A stretch of DNA of 39,645 nt from an uncultured Oscillatoriales cyanobacterium (GTDB lineage Bacteria; Cyanobacteriota; Cyanobacteriia; Cyanobacteriales; Microcoleaceae), in contig CAITND010000223.1 of assembly GCA_903893625.1 (NCBI GenBank), forward strand, positions 1 through 39,645. The letters are read 5' to 3'. Below the pieces are notes generated by a model that searched no databases, was not told the origin of the DNA, and saw nothing but the letters and a program-made list of their open reading frames with translations. Position numbers and translations under genes: made by a program. Positions 8,851 through 16,775 of this stretch are shown here, piece after piece (position 1 is the stretch's first letter; each line of letters begins with the position of its first letter).

Positions 8851-9069
8851 ATGGCAAATTCAACCCTTCACGATAACACCGCTTTCGCTTCAAATCAGTG
8901 GGGTGAAGATTCTCAAATCTGGCAAAGTTTGAAAATAGCGATCGCATCGAGTTCTGGTTTTCAACGCTGGCAATTAGAAAGCCATTTAAACCTTATTGAA
9001 CCTACAACTAATTTAGATCAATTAGTGAGTTTGTACTTACGCGAAACCCTGGAAACCTTAGCATATTAG
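8851..9069 (+). CDS. Small conserved-looking cyanobacterial protein, function unknown
   Basis: The product is 72 residues from the ATG at 8851; the frame is open five codons further upstream (8836). It is soluble, with a polar N-terminus (MANSTLHDNTAFASNQWGED), a central SGFQRWQLE block and a C-terminal amphipathic end LYLRETLETLAY. I have an impression of similar short proteins in other filamentous cyanobacteria, but no function is known to me. It is followed by a strong hairpin at 9204-9237. A HIP1 octamer lies inside the gene (8938-8945). Confidence 0.7.
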   Translation: MANSTLHDNTAFASNQWGEDSQIWQSLKIAIASSSGFQRWQLESHLNLIEPTTNLDQLVSLYLRETLETLAY

Positions 9070-9203
9070 AACTTCGGGGATATTTCATTCTCCCTTCTAA
9101 ATTCTAAGGGACACAACCCCTTGGCTCAGAAAAAATCGCTTGATAGGTTGTTTTGCGGACAGCCAGATACAACAAACAATCCGGTTGTACTTCATCAATA
9201 CTA

Positions 9204-9237
9204 AAAACTTTAGTCAGTTTTAACCGACTAAAGTTTT
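9204..9237. terminator. Hairpin between convergent genes, probable bidirectional terminator
   Basis: AAAACTTTAGTC (9204-9215) pairs perfectly with GACTAAAGTTTT (9226-9237) around a 10-base loop. The arms begin with A4 and end with T4, so the structure reads as a short terminator from either strand. It lies between the small plus-strand gene (ends 9069) and the minus-strand gene ending at 9321. Confidence 0.65.
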
Positions 9238-9320
9238 GAATTGACTAAGCTTTTAACCTGTTTTAATAGGTTTGAGCTTTGAGCCTTAATTTTAATTCAA
9301 GGTGGTTTTTCCTTGATTAA

Positions 9321-10067
9321 TTATCGATTGTAACGCTGATTAGAATTAGGTTGGGGATAGGTTTGATTGGTGTTGCGATCATAACGATCATAGCGATCGC
9401 TCCCATTATAGTTTCCCGAATCATACCGACCATTATAATTGCCATTGGTATCACCCCGTTTCCATGCTTCATATTCCCGATCTAAACTTTGATCCAGAGC
9501 ATTATGAGAATCTCGAATCATTTGGGCTTTTTGCGCTGAGGATAAGTTGTTATGCTGGGGTTTTTTCACCTCTTGTCGCATTTGTTGTTCTAATTCGGCA
9601 TGACGACGTTGACGATATTGATCAAATGATTGTTGACTATTGCGATCATTGCGATTATTGTTATTATAACGATCATTGTTATTATAACGACCGTTGTTAT
9701 TATAACGATCATTGTTATTATAACGACCGTTGTTATTCGATTGCCGTTGTTTCAAGCTGTCATATTCCCGATCTAAACTTTGATCGAGGGTATTATGAGC
9801 ATCTCGAATCATTTGGGCTTTTTGCGCTGAGGATAAATTGTTATATTGAGGTTTTTTCACCTCTTGTCGCATTTGCTGCTCTAACTCCGCATGACGACGT
9901 TGACGATATTGATCAAAATTATTGAGATTATTTTGAGCCAGAATTAAATCTTGAGAAGGCTGTCTTGGAGAAGTTGTGTTAATTTGGTTATTCGGAATCA
10001 CAGCCTGGACTGGAAGCATGGAACTGGCTGCTAATACCAATGTCGCTAAGGTTAATGTAGGTTTCAT
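9321..10067 (-). CDS. Secreted Asn-rich protein with two internal 52-residue repeats, function unknown
   Basis: The 248-residue protein has a classic signal peptide (MKPTLTLATLVLAASSMLPVQA, cleavage probably after VQA). The mature part contains two nearly identical 52-residue units, residues 51-102 and 148-199 (FDQYRQRRHAELEQQMRQEV ... LDQSLDREYE). They are charged and probably helical or coiled coil. They are separated by a low-complexity RYNNND/RYNNNG linker and followed by a Tyr/Asn/Arg/Gly-rich tail. I do not recognise the family. The duplicated unit, export signal and disordered linkers fit a structural or adhesive periplasmic or extracellular protein, but this is inference. Confidence 0.85.
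   Translation of the reverse strand: MKPTLTLATLVLAASSMLPVQAVIPNNQINTTSPRQPSQDLILAQNNLNNFDQYRQRRHAELEQQMRQEVKKPQYNNLSSAQKAQMIRDAHNTLDQSLDREYDSLKQRQSNNNGRYNNNDRYNNNGRYNNNDRYNNNNRNDRNSQQSFDQYRQRRHAELEQQMRQEVKKPQHNNLSSAQKAQMIRDSHNALDQSLDREYEAWKRGDTNGNYNGRYDSGNYNGSDRYDRYDRNTNQTYPQPNSNQRYNR
9471..9626 (-). repeat. 156-bp coding repeat, copy 2
   Basis: Encodes residues 148-199 of the secreted protein. It differs from copy 1 at only a few residues (for example H for Y after KKPQ, S for A before HN). Confidence 0.9.
9660..9731 (-). repeat. 18-bp minisatellite, four units in an alternating pattern
   Basis: On the plus strand, GTTATTATAACGATCATT and GTTATTATAACGACCGTT alternate exactly (9660, 9678, 9696, 9714), giving a 36-bp higher-order period. 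It encodes the alternating RYNNND/RYNNNG linker between the two protein repeats and can change copy number in frame. Confidence 0.95.
9762..9917 (-). repeat. 156-bp coding repeat, copy 1
   Basis: Encodes residues 51-102 of the secreted protein; it is the partner of 9471-9626. Confidence 0.9.
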
Positions 10068-10374
10068 AGGTCAACTCAACTTAATAAAATTGTGAATTTC
10101 TGTGTTTATTTTACGTTTTTTTAGAGAATTCGCATCATCCTGGGAGATGATTTTAAAGGTCTTGATAATAATTCTTAGGCTGTTTGGGGTAGATTGGAGT
10201 TAGACGTTTTTCCAACTCCTGACTTACTTTAATTGTCGAGGAAAATCCCAAAAGGTTCCCTACTGACTTTGACAATTTTAAAATTGAGGTATTTCATCAT
10301 ATTCCCCATTGCCTCTTGCCTTTTACAGAGAAATTGGGATGATGATTAACTCCCAATTCCTCATGATCGATTCC
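10068..10374. other. 307-base intergenic region between two minus-strand genes
   Basis: No gene is visible. It holds a perfect 14-bp AT-rich palindrome CAATTTTAAAATTG (10273-10286), upstream of the 10067 start. A hairpin AATTGGGA / TCCCAATT (10332-10339 and 10351-10358) lies 17 bases past the stop of the next gene and may terminate it. Promoter elements for the secreted protein must lie here but are not obvious. Confidence 0.55.
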
Positions 10375-11325
10375 CTATTGAGCAGGTTTGATATCTAACG
10401 TTCCTAGTGGAGTAAATGTTACCTCAAATTGCGTATAGGGCGTTTGGGTCACATCCGACTTGACTAACTTCGGCAGAGGGGTATTGTTCAGGTTCTGAGT
10501 TGCATCGGCAGATTTGGCTTCATAACTCAAAATATCCCCAGTTCGACTCACCTTGACCAGATAAACGGATATAGCCGTAACTGGCGTGTTTGTCCAAGCT
10601 TCATTAATATTGGCAAAAACCTCTTGATTTAACTGTTCCACATCCGCCGCACTAGGAGTTGTTGCCGTTGGGCTACTGGGGGATGTTACCACAGAAGAAG
10701 GCGAGGACGTTGGCGAAGAGGTTGGCAAGGACGTTTCCACCGGGGAAGGAGAAGCCGTTGCCGAGGCTAAACTTTCAGGGGTTGGGGATGCCGTAGCAAC
10801 CGCAGACGGAGAAACCGTTGGAGATGCCGTTGTTGTTGGTGCGATCGCCGTTGTTGAACTGGGGGAGGAGGTTGTTGTTGGGGTAGATGCAAGGCTATTG
10901 GGACTGGGTGAAGTCGTTGCCATGGCATTAGGAGTGGCGGTTGGGGTTGAACCCAAGGATGGAGAGGGACTGACCGAGGGGACTGTATCGGGTGATAAGG
11001 TCGCCGTCGGGGTAGGGGATAGGGTGGGAGAAGGCGTTGTGATCGGAGTAACGGTTTCAGCGACGGGGGTGCTTTCCGTCTCGATCGTCGTAGGCGATGA
11101 TTCTGGTGTTTTTGCCTCTTGATTCGTGGTGCTGGGTGTGGAGTTAAAGATTAATGATCCCACTAAGGTTGCGAGAATCACTCCCCACAGGGCAAATAAT
11201 ATCCCTGTTTTCATTTCAGGTGACATTTCTTCTGGGGGAGTTGCGGGATCGGTCGAAGGGGTTAACTCAGGTTCGGGCGTTTTCGCATAAGGATTTTCAT
11301 CCGGGTCAGGTCTATTGGGTTGCAT
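10375..11325 (-). CDS. Membrane-anchored Pro/Ser/Thr-rich protein with a small C-terminal domain
   Basis: The 316-residue protein has a short acidic, proline-rich cytoplasmic region, one membrane segment (about ILFALWGVILATLVGSLIF), and a long low-complexity stretch of Thr, Ser, Pro and Ala (about residues 65-225). It ends in a folded-looking domain of about 90 residues (VEQLNQEVFANINEAWTNTP onward). That last part weakly resembles TonB/TolA C-terminal domains in its AW..P......V. .DG.I pattern; this is from memory and unsure. An energy-transducing or wall-spanning role is possible. I chose the ATG at 11325 over a GTG three codons upstream because AGAGGTG gives a good Shine-Dalgarno for it. 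It diverges from the deaminase gene. Confidence 0.75.
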   Translation of the reverse strand: MQPNRPDPDENPYAKTPEPELTPSTDPATPPEEMSPEMKTGILFALWGVILATLVGSLIFNSTPSTTNQEAKTPESSPTTIETESTPVAETVTPITTPSPTLSPTPTATLSPDTVPSVSPSPSLGSTPTATPNAMATTSPSPNSLASTPTTTSSPSSTTAIAPTTTASPTVSPSAVATASPTPESLASATASPSPVETSLPTSSPTSSPSSVVTSPSSPTATTPSAADVEQLNQEVFANINEAWTNTPVTAISVYLVKVSRTGDILSYEAKSADATQNLNNTPLPKLVKSDVTQTPYTQFEVTFTPLGTLDIKPAQ

Positions 11326-11455
11326 ATTCAGCACCTCTGTTGCTATATGACTAGAACTGGGTGCTATTGTAGTGCTTTGTGCTAATCCCGTGTCATGGGT
11401 TGTATCTTCCGTTGTTTCTGGGCTGATCTCTTCGGTGGTCTCTTCCTCAATAATT

Positions 11456-12784
11456 ATGATTCCAAATCGATCTTGTTACTGGCTGAAAAATGCTCGTGTT
11501 CCAGTTTGTGTGATCAGGGATAGGTCGGAGGCGATCGCAGCTTCAGCAAATTCCGATGGGATGGCGTTAGTTGACATTTATATTGCGTTGGGAATTATTG
11601 ATCAGATCGTTATTTCGGGAAGTGTTAAGTTTGGTGACACCACAACGGTAGATTTACAGGGAAGACAGATTTGGCCCTGTTTTGTGGATGTTCATACTCA
11701 TTTAGATAAAGGTCATATTTGGGAACGTTCACCGAATCTAAACGGAACCTTTGACGATGCGTTAACGGCGACTTTTAAGGATGAAGAAATCTGGACAACG
11801 GAAGATGTTTATCGTCGGATAAAATTTGGTTTAAACTGTAGTTATGTGCATGGAACAAAAGCCATTCGGACTCATTTAGATTCAGCCGGACGGTTAACTG
11901 ATTTGAGTTGGGATGTGTTTAAAACTCTCAGAAAAGAATGGGAAAATCGCTTAATTTTGCAAGGGGTTGCTTTAGCTTCTTTGGATTATTATTTAACGCC
12001 AGAAGGGGAAATTCTCGTTAATAAAGTGGCAGAATCAGGAGGAATTTTAGGCGGTGTAGCTTATATTAATCCTGATTTAGATCGGCAAATTGCAAGAGTT
12101 TTTGAAATCGCCAAAGATCGGAAATTAAACTTAGATTTTCATGTCGATGAAAATGGAGAAGTAGAATCAATTTGTTTACAAAAAATTGCTGAAGCAGCGT
12201 TAAAATATAATTTTGAGGGTAAAATTGTTTGCGGACATTGTTGCAGTTTAGCCGTACAACCGGATGATGTTGTTCAAAAAACCCTAAAATTAGTCAAATC
12301 AGCCGGAATTGGAATTGTCAGTTTACCGATGTGTAATCTCTATTTACAAGATCGTCAATATCATCAATCTAAATATCCAAAAACCCCACGCTGGCGAGGA
12401 ACAACCTTAGTCCATGAATTAAAACAAACCGGGGTTCCCGTTGCGTTTGCAAGTGATAATTGTCGTGATCCGTTTTATGGATTTGGCGACCATGATGGGT
12501 TAGAAGTGTTTAAAATGGCGGTAAGAATTTGTCACTTAGATCGACCGTTTGAAGATTGGTTATGTACGGTAACAAAAACTCCAGCAGATTTGATGGGTTT
12601 ATCGGATATCGGACGTATTGGTGTTGGACTGGCGGCGGATTTTATTATTTTTAAAGGTCGTTATTTGAGTGAAATCTTATCTCGTCAACAGAGCGATCGC
12701 CTTGTAGTTAGAAATGGTAAAATATTAGAGGATAAATTACCCGATTATGCAGAATTAGATGATCTGATTTTCCATCACCCTTAA
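11456..12784 (+). CDS. Cytosine deaminase-like metal-dependent amidohydrolase
   Basis: The 442-residue protein belongs to the CodA branch of amidohydrolases, which deaminate cytosine or related ring compounds. Metal and catalytic positions are visible: FVDVHTHLDK (His80, His82), DFHVDENGE (His229, Glu232), CGHCCSLA (His261) and FASDNCRDPFYGFG (Asp334). The C-terminal beta-sandwich (LAADFIIFKG, RNGKIL) is normal. The actual substrate cannot be told from sequence. The frame is open upstream to a GTG at 11372, but those residues (VVSSVVSGLISSVVSS) are low complexity, so I start at the ATG at 11456. The last 268 bases are duplicated at 17855-18122. Confidence 0.88.
   Translation: MIPNRSCYWLKNARVPVCVIRDRSEAIAASANSDGMALVDIYIALGIIDQIVISGSVKFGDTTTVDLQGRQIWPCFVDVHTHLDKGHIWERSPNLNGTFDDALTATFKDEEIWTTEDVYRRIKFGLNCSYVHGTKAIRTHLDSAGRLTDLSWDVFKTLRKEWENRLILQGVALASLDYYLTPEGEILVNKVAESGGILGGVAYINPDLDRQIARVFEIAKDRKLNLDFHVDENGEVESICLQKIAEAALKYNFEGKIVCGHCCSLAVQPDDVVQKTLKLVKSAGIGIVSLPMCNLYLQDRQYHQSKYPKTPRWRGTTLVHELKQTGVPVAFASDNCRDPFYGFGDHDGLEVFKMAVRICHLDRPFEDWLCTVTKTPADLMGLSDIGRIGVGLAADFIIFKGRYLSEILSRQQSDRLVVRNGKILEDKLPDYAELDDLIFHHP
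12502..12769 (+). repeat. 268-bp direct repeat, upstream copy (deaminase 3' end)
   Basis: Aligns without gaps to 17855-18122, offset 5353 bases. The two copies bracket the whole kinase pair. Confidence 0.95.
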
Positions 12785-12899
12785 TTAAAGTTGAGATTAT
12801 AGGCTCCTACATTTCAAACTAAATCTTAATTTTTTTTATTTTACTATTTATCAAAAATATACTTTAATTGATCAAACCAGATTATGACTTGCATCCTGT

Positions 12900-15800
12900 A
12901 TGAGTGATAAACCTACCTACACCATTCTAATTGTAGACGATAGCCCAGAAGATAGAGAAAGTTTTTGTCGCTATTTATACGAAGAAAAAAGCTGCTACTA
13001 TCAAATTTTAGAAGCGGAATTGATTAGTCAAGCATTGGAGATTTGTGATCGGACTCTACCGGATCTGATTCTGTTGGATTATCTATTACCCGATGAGGAT
13101 GGATTGGTATTTTTGCAGGAATGGCAAAAACGCTATAGAAATAGCATTGTCCCCGTGATCATGTTAACAGGACAGGGAAACGAAACCATTGCTGTCGAGG
13201 CTATCAAAAGAGGTGCACAGGATTATTGGGTCAAAGGGAAATTGAGCAGTTCTGTGGTTCGCCAGAGAACTCAGTCCGTATTACAACAGTTACAATTAAA
13301 ACGGCAAATCGCCCGTCAACAAGAACAGCAGTATTTAGTTAATAGTATTGCCCTGCGAATTCGTGAATCTCTGCGACTAGAACAGGTATTACAAAGGACT
13401 GTGGAGGAAGTGCGGGAGTTTCTCCAGACTGATCGGGTTTTAATCTATAAATTTTTGCCTGATTTCAGTGGGGTGATGGTAGCAGAATCCGTATTACCGA
13501 CCTATCGGGTCTGTTTAAACCTGCAAGTCGAAGATGTCTGTTTTGGGGAAAACTATCTGCAACCCTATTGCCAAGGTAGAGTTTTCGTAGCCTCAGATAT
13601 TGACGTAATGGAGCTCACTGAATGCCATCGTGAGATGTTAAAAGACTTTGAGGTTAGGGCTAATTTGGTCGTGCCACTCTTATTAAGTAACAACAAGACT
13701 TCAAAAACCAGTGGTTCAATCTCCAAACCAGAAACTGAGTATAATTTATGGGGGTTGTTAATCGCCCATCAATGTGATCGCCCCCGTCAATGGCAAAATG
13801 ACGAAATCGATTTGTTACAGCAATTAGCGTTACAACTGGTAATCGCCATCCAACAAGCAGAAATGTATGAACGGGTAGAGACAGAACTCTATCAACACAT
13901 AGATGCTGAATTGCAGGAACGCCAACGGGTGGCGGCGGAATTTCGCGCCTTGGTAGAAAACGCTACGGATATTATTTATCGCATTGATCTCGAAATGCAG
14001 TATCTCTACTTTAATCCAGCCATCGAGAAGCTAATGCAACAACCTGCGAATAACTTAATTGGCAAGACCCCGCAGGATTTAGGATTTTGTTCAGAGATTA
14101 TTGCCTTATGGCGTACTACCCTCGATCAAATCATTGAGACAAAAACTCAAGAAACAATTGAACATCCGTTTCCTGATTTGAATAGCCCGAATTGGTTTCA
14201 AATTCGTATTGTCCCCGAATTTAATGAAGCCGGAAAAGTCCTTTCATTTCTATGTATTGCCCGCGATATTAGTAAACAGCAAGCGGCACTCCGTGAACGC
14301 AAAAAAATACAACAACAACTTCAACAACTCAACCAAGAACTCGAAGCCCGAGTTGAACAACGAACCGCCGAATTAAAAGCAAGTCAACGTTTTATTCAAA
14401 GCATTACTGATAATACACCCAATATTATTTATATTTATGATCTTGAGGAACAGCGCAATATTTACTGCAATCGTGGGATACTTGATATTTTGGGGTATTC
14501 CCCTGGGCAGATCCAAGCGATGGGAAATTCATTATTTATCCATCTCACTCATCCCGATGATTTAGACACGATAGGGGCTTATCAGAACAACTTACAAAAT
14601 CTCCAGAATTCTGAAAAGCGAAACTGTGAATATCGGATGCGAAATGTCAACGGAGAATGGCGCTGGTTACTGAGTCGGGATGCTGTCTTCTTACGCAACA
14701 ACGATGGAACGATCAAGCAAATTGTTGGTACGGCTCAAGATATTACTGAACGTAAACAATCTGAAGAACAATTGCGAAATCTTTCCGAGCGATTGTCCTT
14801 GGCGATTAAATCTGGAGGGTTTGGGATTTGGGAGTGGGATATTTTGCCAGACCGACTGATCTGGGATCAGCGAATGTATGAACTCTATGGGTTAGAGAGG
14901 TCAGAGTTGCCAGAAACCATCTATCAAACCTGGGTAAACGCATTGTATCCTCTGGATCGAGAAATGGCTGAAACTGCGATTCAAAAAGCTCTCCGGGGTG
15001 AGGAGGAATACAGCCCAGAATTCCGAGTGGTTCATCCTAATGGTTCAATCCGATACATCAAAGCTTCTGCCTTAATTCAACGGGATAATTATGGAGAACC
15101 GCAACGAATGATAGGGGTTAACTTTGATATTACCAGTGCTAAGGAAGCGGAAAAACAACTGCGGATTCTCTCCGACCGATTAACATTAGCCATCGAATCA
15201 GGAAGGTTTGGGATTTGGGAATGGGATATCCGCCACAATACTCTGATCTGGGATCAGCGAATGCGTGAACTTTATGGGGTCGAAAAGTCTCCATCCTTTC
15301 AAACTTGGCTCAATAGCTTACATCCTGATGATCAAGAGTTTATGAAAGCCGTGATTCAAGCTTTGGATCATCAACGAGAAGTCAATACTGAATTTCGAGT
15401 GATTCATCCTGATGGTTCGATCCAATATATCAAATCCCATGCGTTAATCCAACACAACGAACATGGAGAAGCGCAACGGATGGTCGGTCTTAACTTTGAT
15501 ATTACCAGCACTAAAGAAGCAGAAAAAAAACTGCGACAGATGAACGAACAATTGACCCTAACGAATGCAGAACTGGATCGAGCTACCCGGCTTAAAGATG
15601 AATTTTTGGCGAATATGAGCCACGAATTACGAACCCCCCTGAATGCGATTTTAGGAATGACGGAAGGGTTACAGGATGGAGTCTTTGGGAACCTCTGTGA
15701 ACAACAGAAACAAGCAGTGAATAGTATTGCTCAAAGTGGTCATCATCTGTTATCCCTGATTAACGATGTTCTGGATCTCGCTAAAGTAGAATCTGGTGAA

Positions 15801-16772
15801 TTAGAATTACAGTTAGCTCCAGTATCCATTACTTACCTGTGCAGAAATAGCTTAACGTTTGTTCGACAACAGGCCTTAAAGAAAAATATTCAACTGACAA
15901 CCGACATCCCAGAGTGGTTAGCGGATATTGTGGTAGACGAGCTTCGGATTCGTCAAGTTTTGATTAATCTACTGAATAATGCCGTTAAATTTACTCCTGA
16001 TGGCGGCAGTATCAAATTAGAGGTAAAAGCGATATCGTCAGCCCCGCAGAATTTATTACAATTCTCGGTCATCGATACAGGTATTGGCCTAACCCATGAA
16101 AATGCCAGTAAATTATTCCAACCGTTTATCCAAATTGACAGTAGCCTTAATCGTCAGTATAGTGGTACAGGTTTAGGATTAGCATTGGTGCGTCGTTTAG
16201 TCGAACTTCATCAAGGAACGGTTGAAGTGACCAGTGAGTTAGGCAAAGGTAGTTGTTTTACGGTTTGCTTACCCTACATTCTCAGCCTAGCACACCCGGT
16301 TAAAGCCCCTATATTCTCTCCTGATCCCAGGATTCCTGAAGAATTGCAGCTATCAGAATCTACGACAATTTCTACGGTTTCCCACAAACCAAGCCGTTCC
16401 TCAACTATTTTGTTAGTTGAAGATAATGAGCTAAATATTACTACAATTTCCAGTTATTTAAGTAGTAAAGGTTACAAAATTGAAGTCGCAAAAGATGGGG
16501 AAGAAGGTGTTAGACTTGCTAAGTCTTTATCTCCCGATTTAATTTTGATGGATATTCAACTTCCAAAAGTAGATGGACTAGAAGCCATTCGTCAGATTCG
16601 TACTGAACAACGGTTAACTTCTACTCCGATTATTGCCTTAACTGCATTAGCGATGACAGCAGATCAAGAGAAATGTTTCAATGCCGGAGCGAACGATTAT
16701 CTTTCTAAGCCTGTAAAATTAAAACAACTGGTCAACAAAATTGAACATTTATTGAATCTAAGGAGATCTTAA
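12900..16772 (+). CDS. Hybrid histidine kinase with DXCF-type cyanobacteriochrome GAF: REC-GAF-PASx4-HisKA-HATPase-REC
   Basis: This 1290-residue protein has an N-terminal receiver (phospho-Asp60 in LLDYLLP) and a GAF domain at about 155-325. Four PAS regions follow (about 345-460, 500-620, 630-750, 757-875), then HisKA with His908 (MSHELRTPLN), HATPase (LINLLNNAVKF, DTGIG, GTGLGLAL) and a C-terminal receiver (Asp1218, Lys1270). The GAF is of phytochrome/cyanobacteriochrome type: DRVLIYKFLPDFSGVMVAESV, then DVCF (Asp212, Cys214) and CH (Cys242, His243) before EVRANLVVPLL. The CH pair is the canonical bilin attachment site and DXCF supplies the second cysteine of the dual-cysteine class, usually blue- to green-absorbing. 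Bilin binding and colour are predictions. No DNA-binding domain is present, so output goes through phosphotransfer. The next kinase starts 4 bases later. Confidence 0.93.
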   Translation: MSDKPTYTILIVDDSPEDRESFCRYLYEEKSCYYQILEAELISQALEICDRTLPDLILLDYLLPDEDGLVFLQEWQKRYRNSIVPVIMLTGQGNETIAVEAIKRGAQDYWVKGKLSSSVVRQRTQSVLQQLQLKRQIARQQEQQYLVNSIALRIRESLRLEQVLQRTVEEVREFLQTDRVLIYKFLPDFSGVMVAESVLPTYRVCLNLQVEDVCFGENYLQPYCQGRVFVASDIDVMELTECHREMLKDFEVRANLVVPLLLSNNKTSKTSGSISKPETEYNLWGLLIAHQCDRPRQWQNDEIDLLQQLALQLVIAIQQAEMYERVETELYQHIDAELQERQRVAAEFRALVENATDIIYRIDLEMQYLYFNPAIEKLMQQPANNLIGKTPQDLGFCSEIIALWRTTLDQIIETKTQETIEHPFPDLNSPNWFQIRIVPEFNEAGKVLSFLCIARDISKQQAALRERKKIQQQLQQLNQELEARVEQRTAELKASQRFIQSITDNTPNIIYIYDLEEQRNIYCNRGILDILGYSPGQIQAMGNSLFIHLTHPDDLDTIGAYQNNLQNLQNSEKRNCEYRMRNVNGEWRWLLSRDAVFLRNNDGTIKQIVGTAQDITERKQSEEQLRNLSERLSLAIKSGGFGIWEWDILPDRLIWDQRMYELYGLERSELPETIYQTWVNALYPLDREMAETAIQKALRGEEEYSPEFRVVHPNGSIRYIKASALIQRDNYGEPQRMIGVNFDITSAKEAEKQLRILSDRLTLAIESGRFGIWEWDIRHNTLIWDQRMRELYGVEKSPSFQTWLNSLHPDDQEFMKAVIQALDHQREVNTEFRVIHPDGSIQYIKSHALIQHNEHGEAQRMVGLNFDITSTKEAEKKLRQMNEQLTLTNAELDRATRLKDEFLANMSHELRTPLNAILGMTEGLQDGVFGNLCEQQKQAVNSIAQSGHHLLSLINDVLDLAKVESGELELQLAPVSITYLCRNSLTFVRQQALKKNIQLTTDIPEWLADIVVDELRIRQVLINLLNNAVKFTPDGGSIKLEVKAISSAPQNLLQFSVIDTGIGLTHENASKLFQPFIQIDSSLNRQYSGTGLGLALVRRLVELHQGTVEVTSELGKGSCFTVCLPYILSLAHPVKAPIFSPDPRIPEELQLSESTTISTVSHKPSRSSTILLVEDNELNITTISSYLSSKGYKIEVAKDGEEGVRLAKSLSPDLILMDIQLPKVDGLEAIRQIRTEQRLTSTPIIALTALAMTADQEKCFNAGANDYLSKPVKLKQLVNKIEHLLNLRRS

Positions 16773-16775
16773 CCA

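Noticed and set aside
9464-9925. 153-residue plus-strand open frame
   Set aside because: It is the reverse complement of the duplicated, satellite-containing secreted protein, which has a signal peptide and coherent repeats; the plus-strand product is only low-complexity Asp/Tyr/Cys runs.
10898-11122. Plus-strand Val/Gly-rich frame
   Set aside because: It is the mirror of the Pro/Ser/Thr-rich low-complexity region of the minus-strand gene.
11372-11455. N-terminal extension of the deaminase from a GTG, looking like a membrane segment
   Set aside because: VVSSVVSGLISSVVSS is the antisense of a Thr/Glu-rich frame; the enzyme family begins after the ATG at 11456 and needs no membrane anchor.
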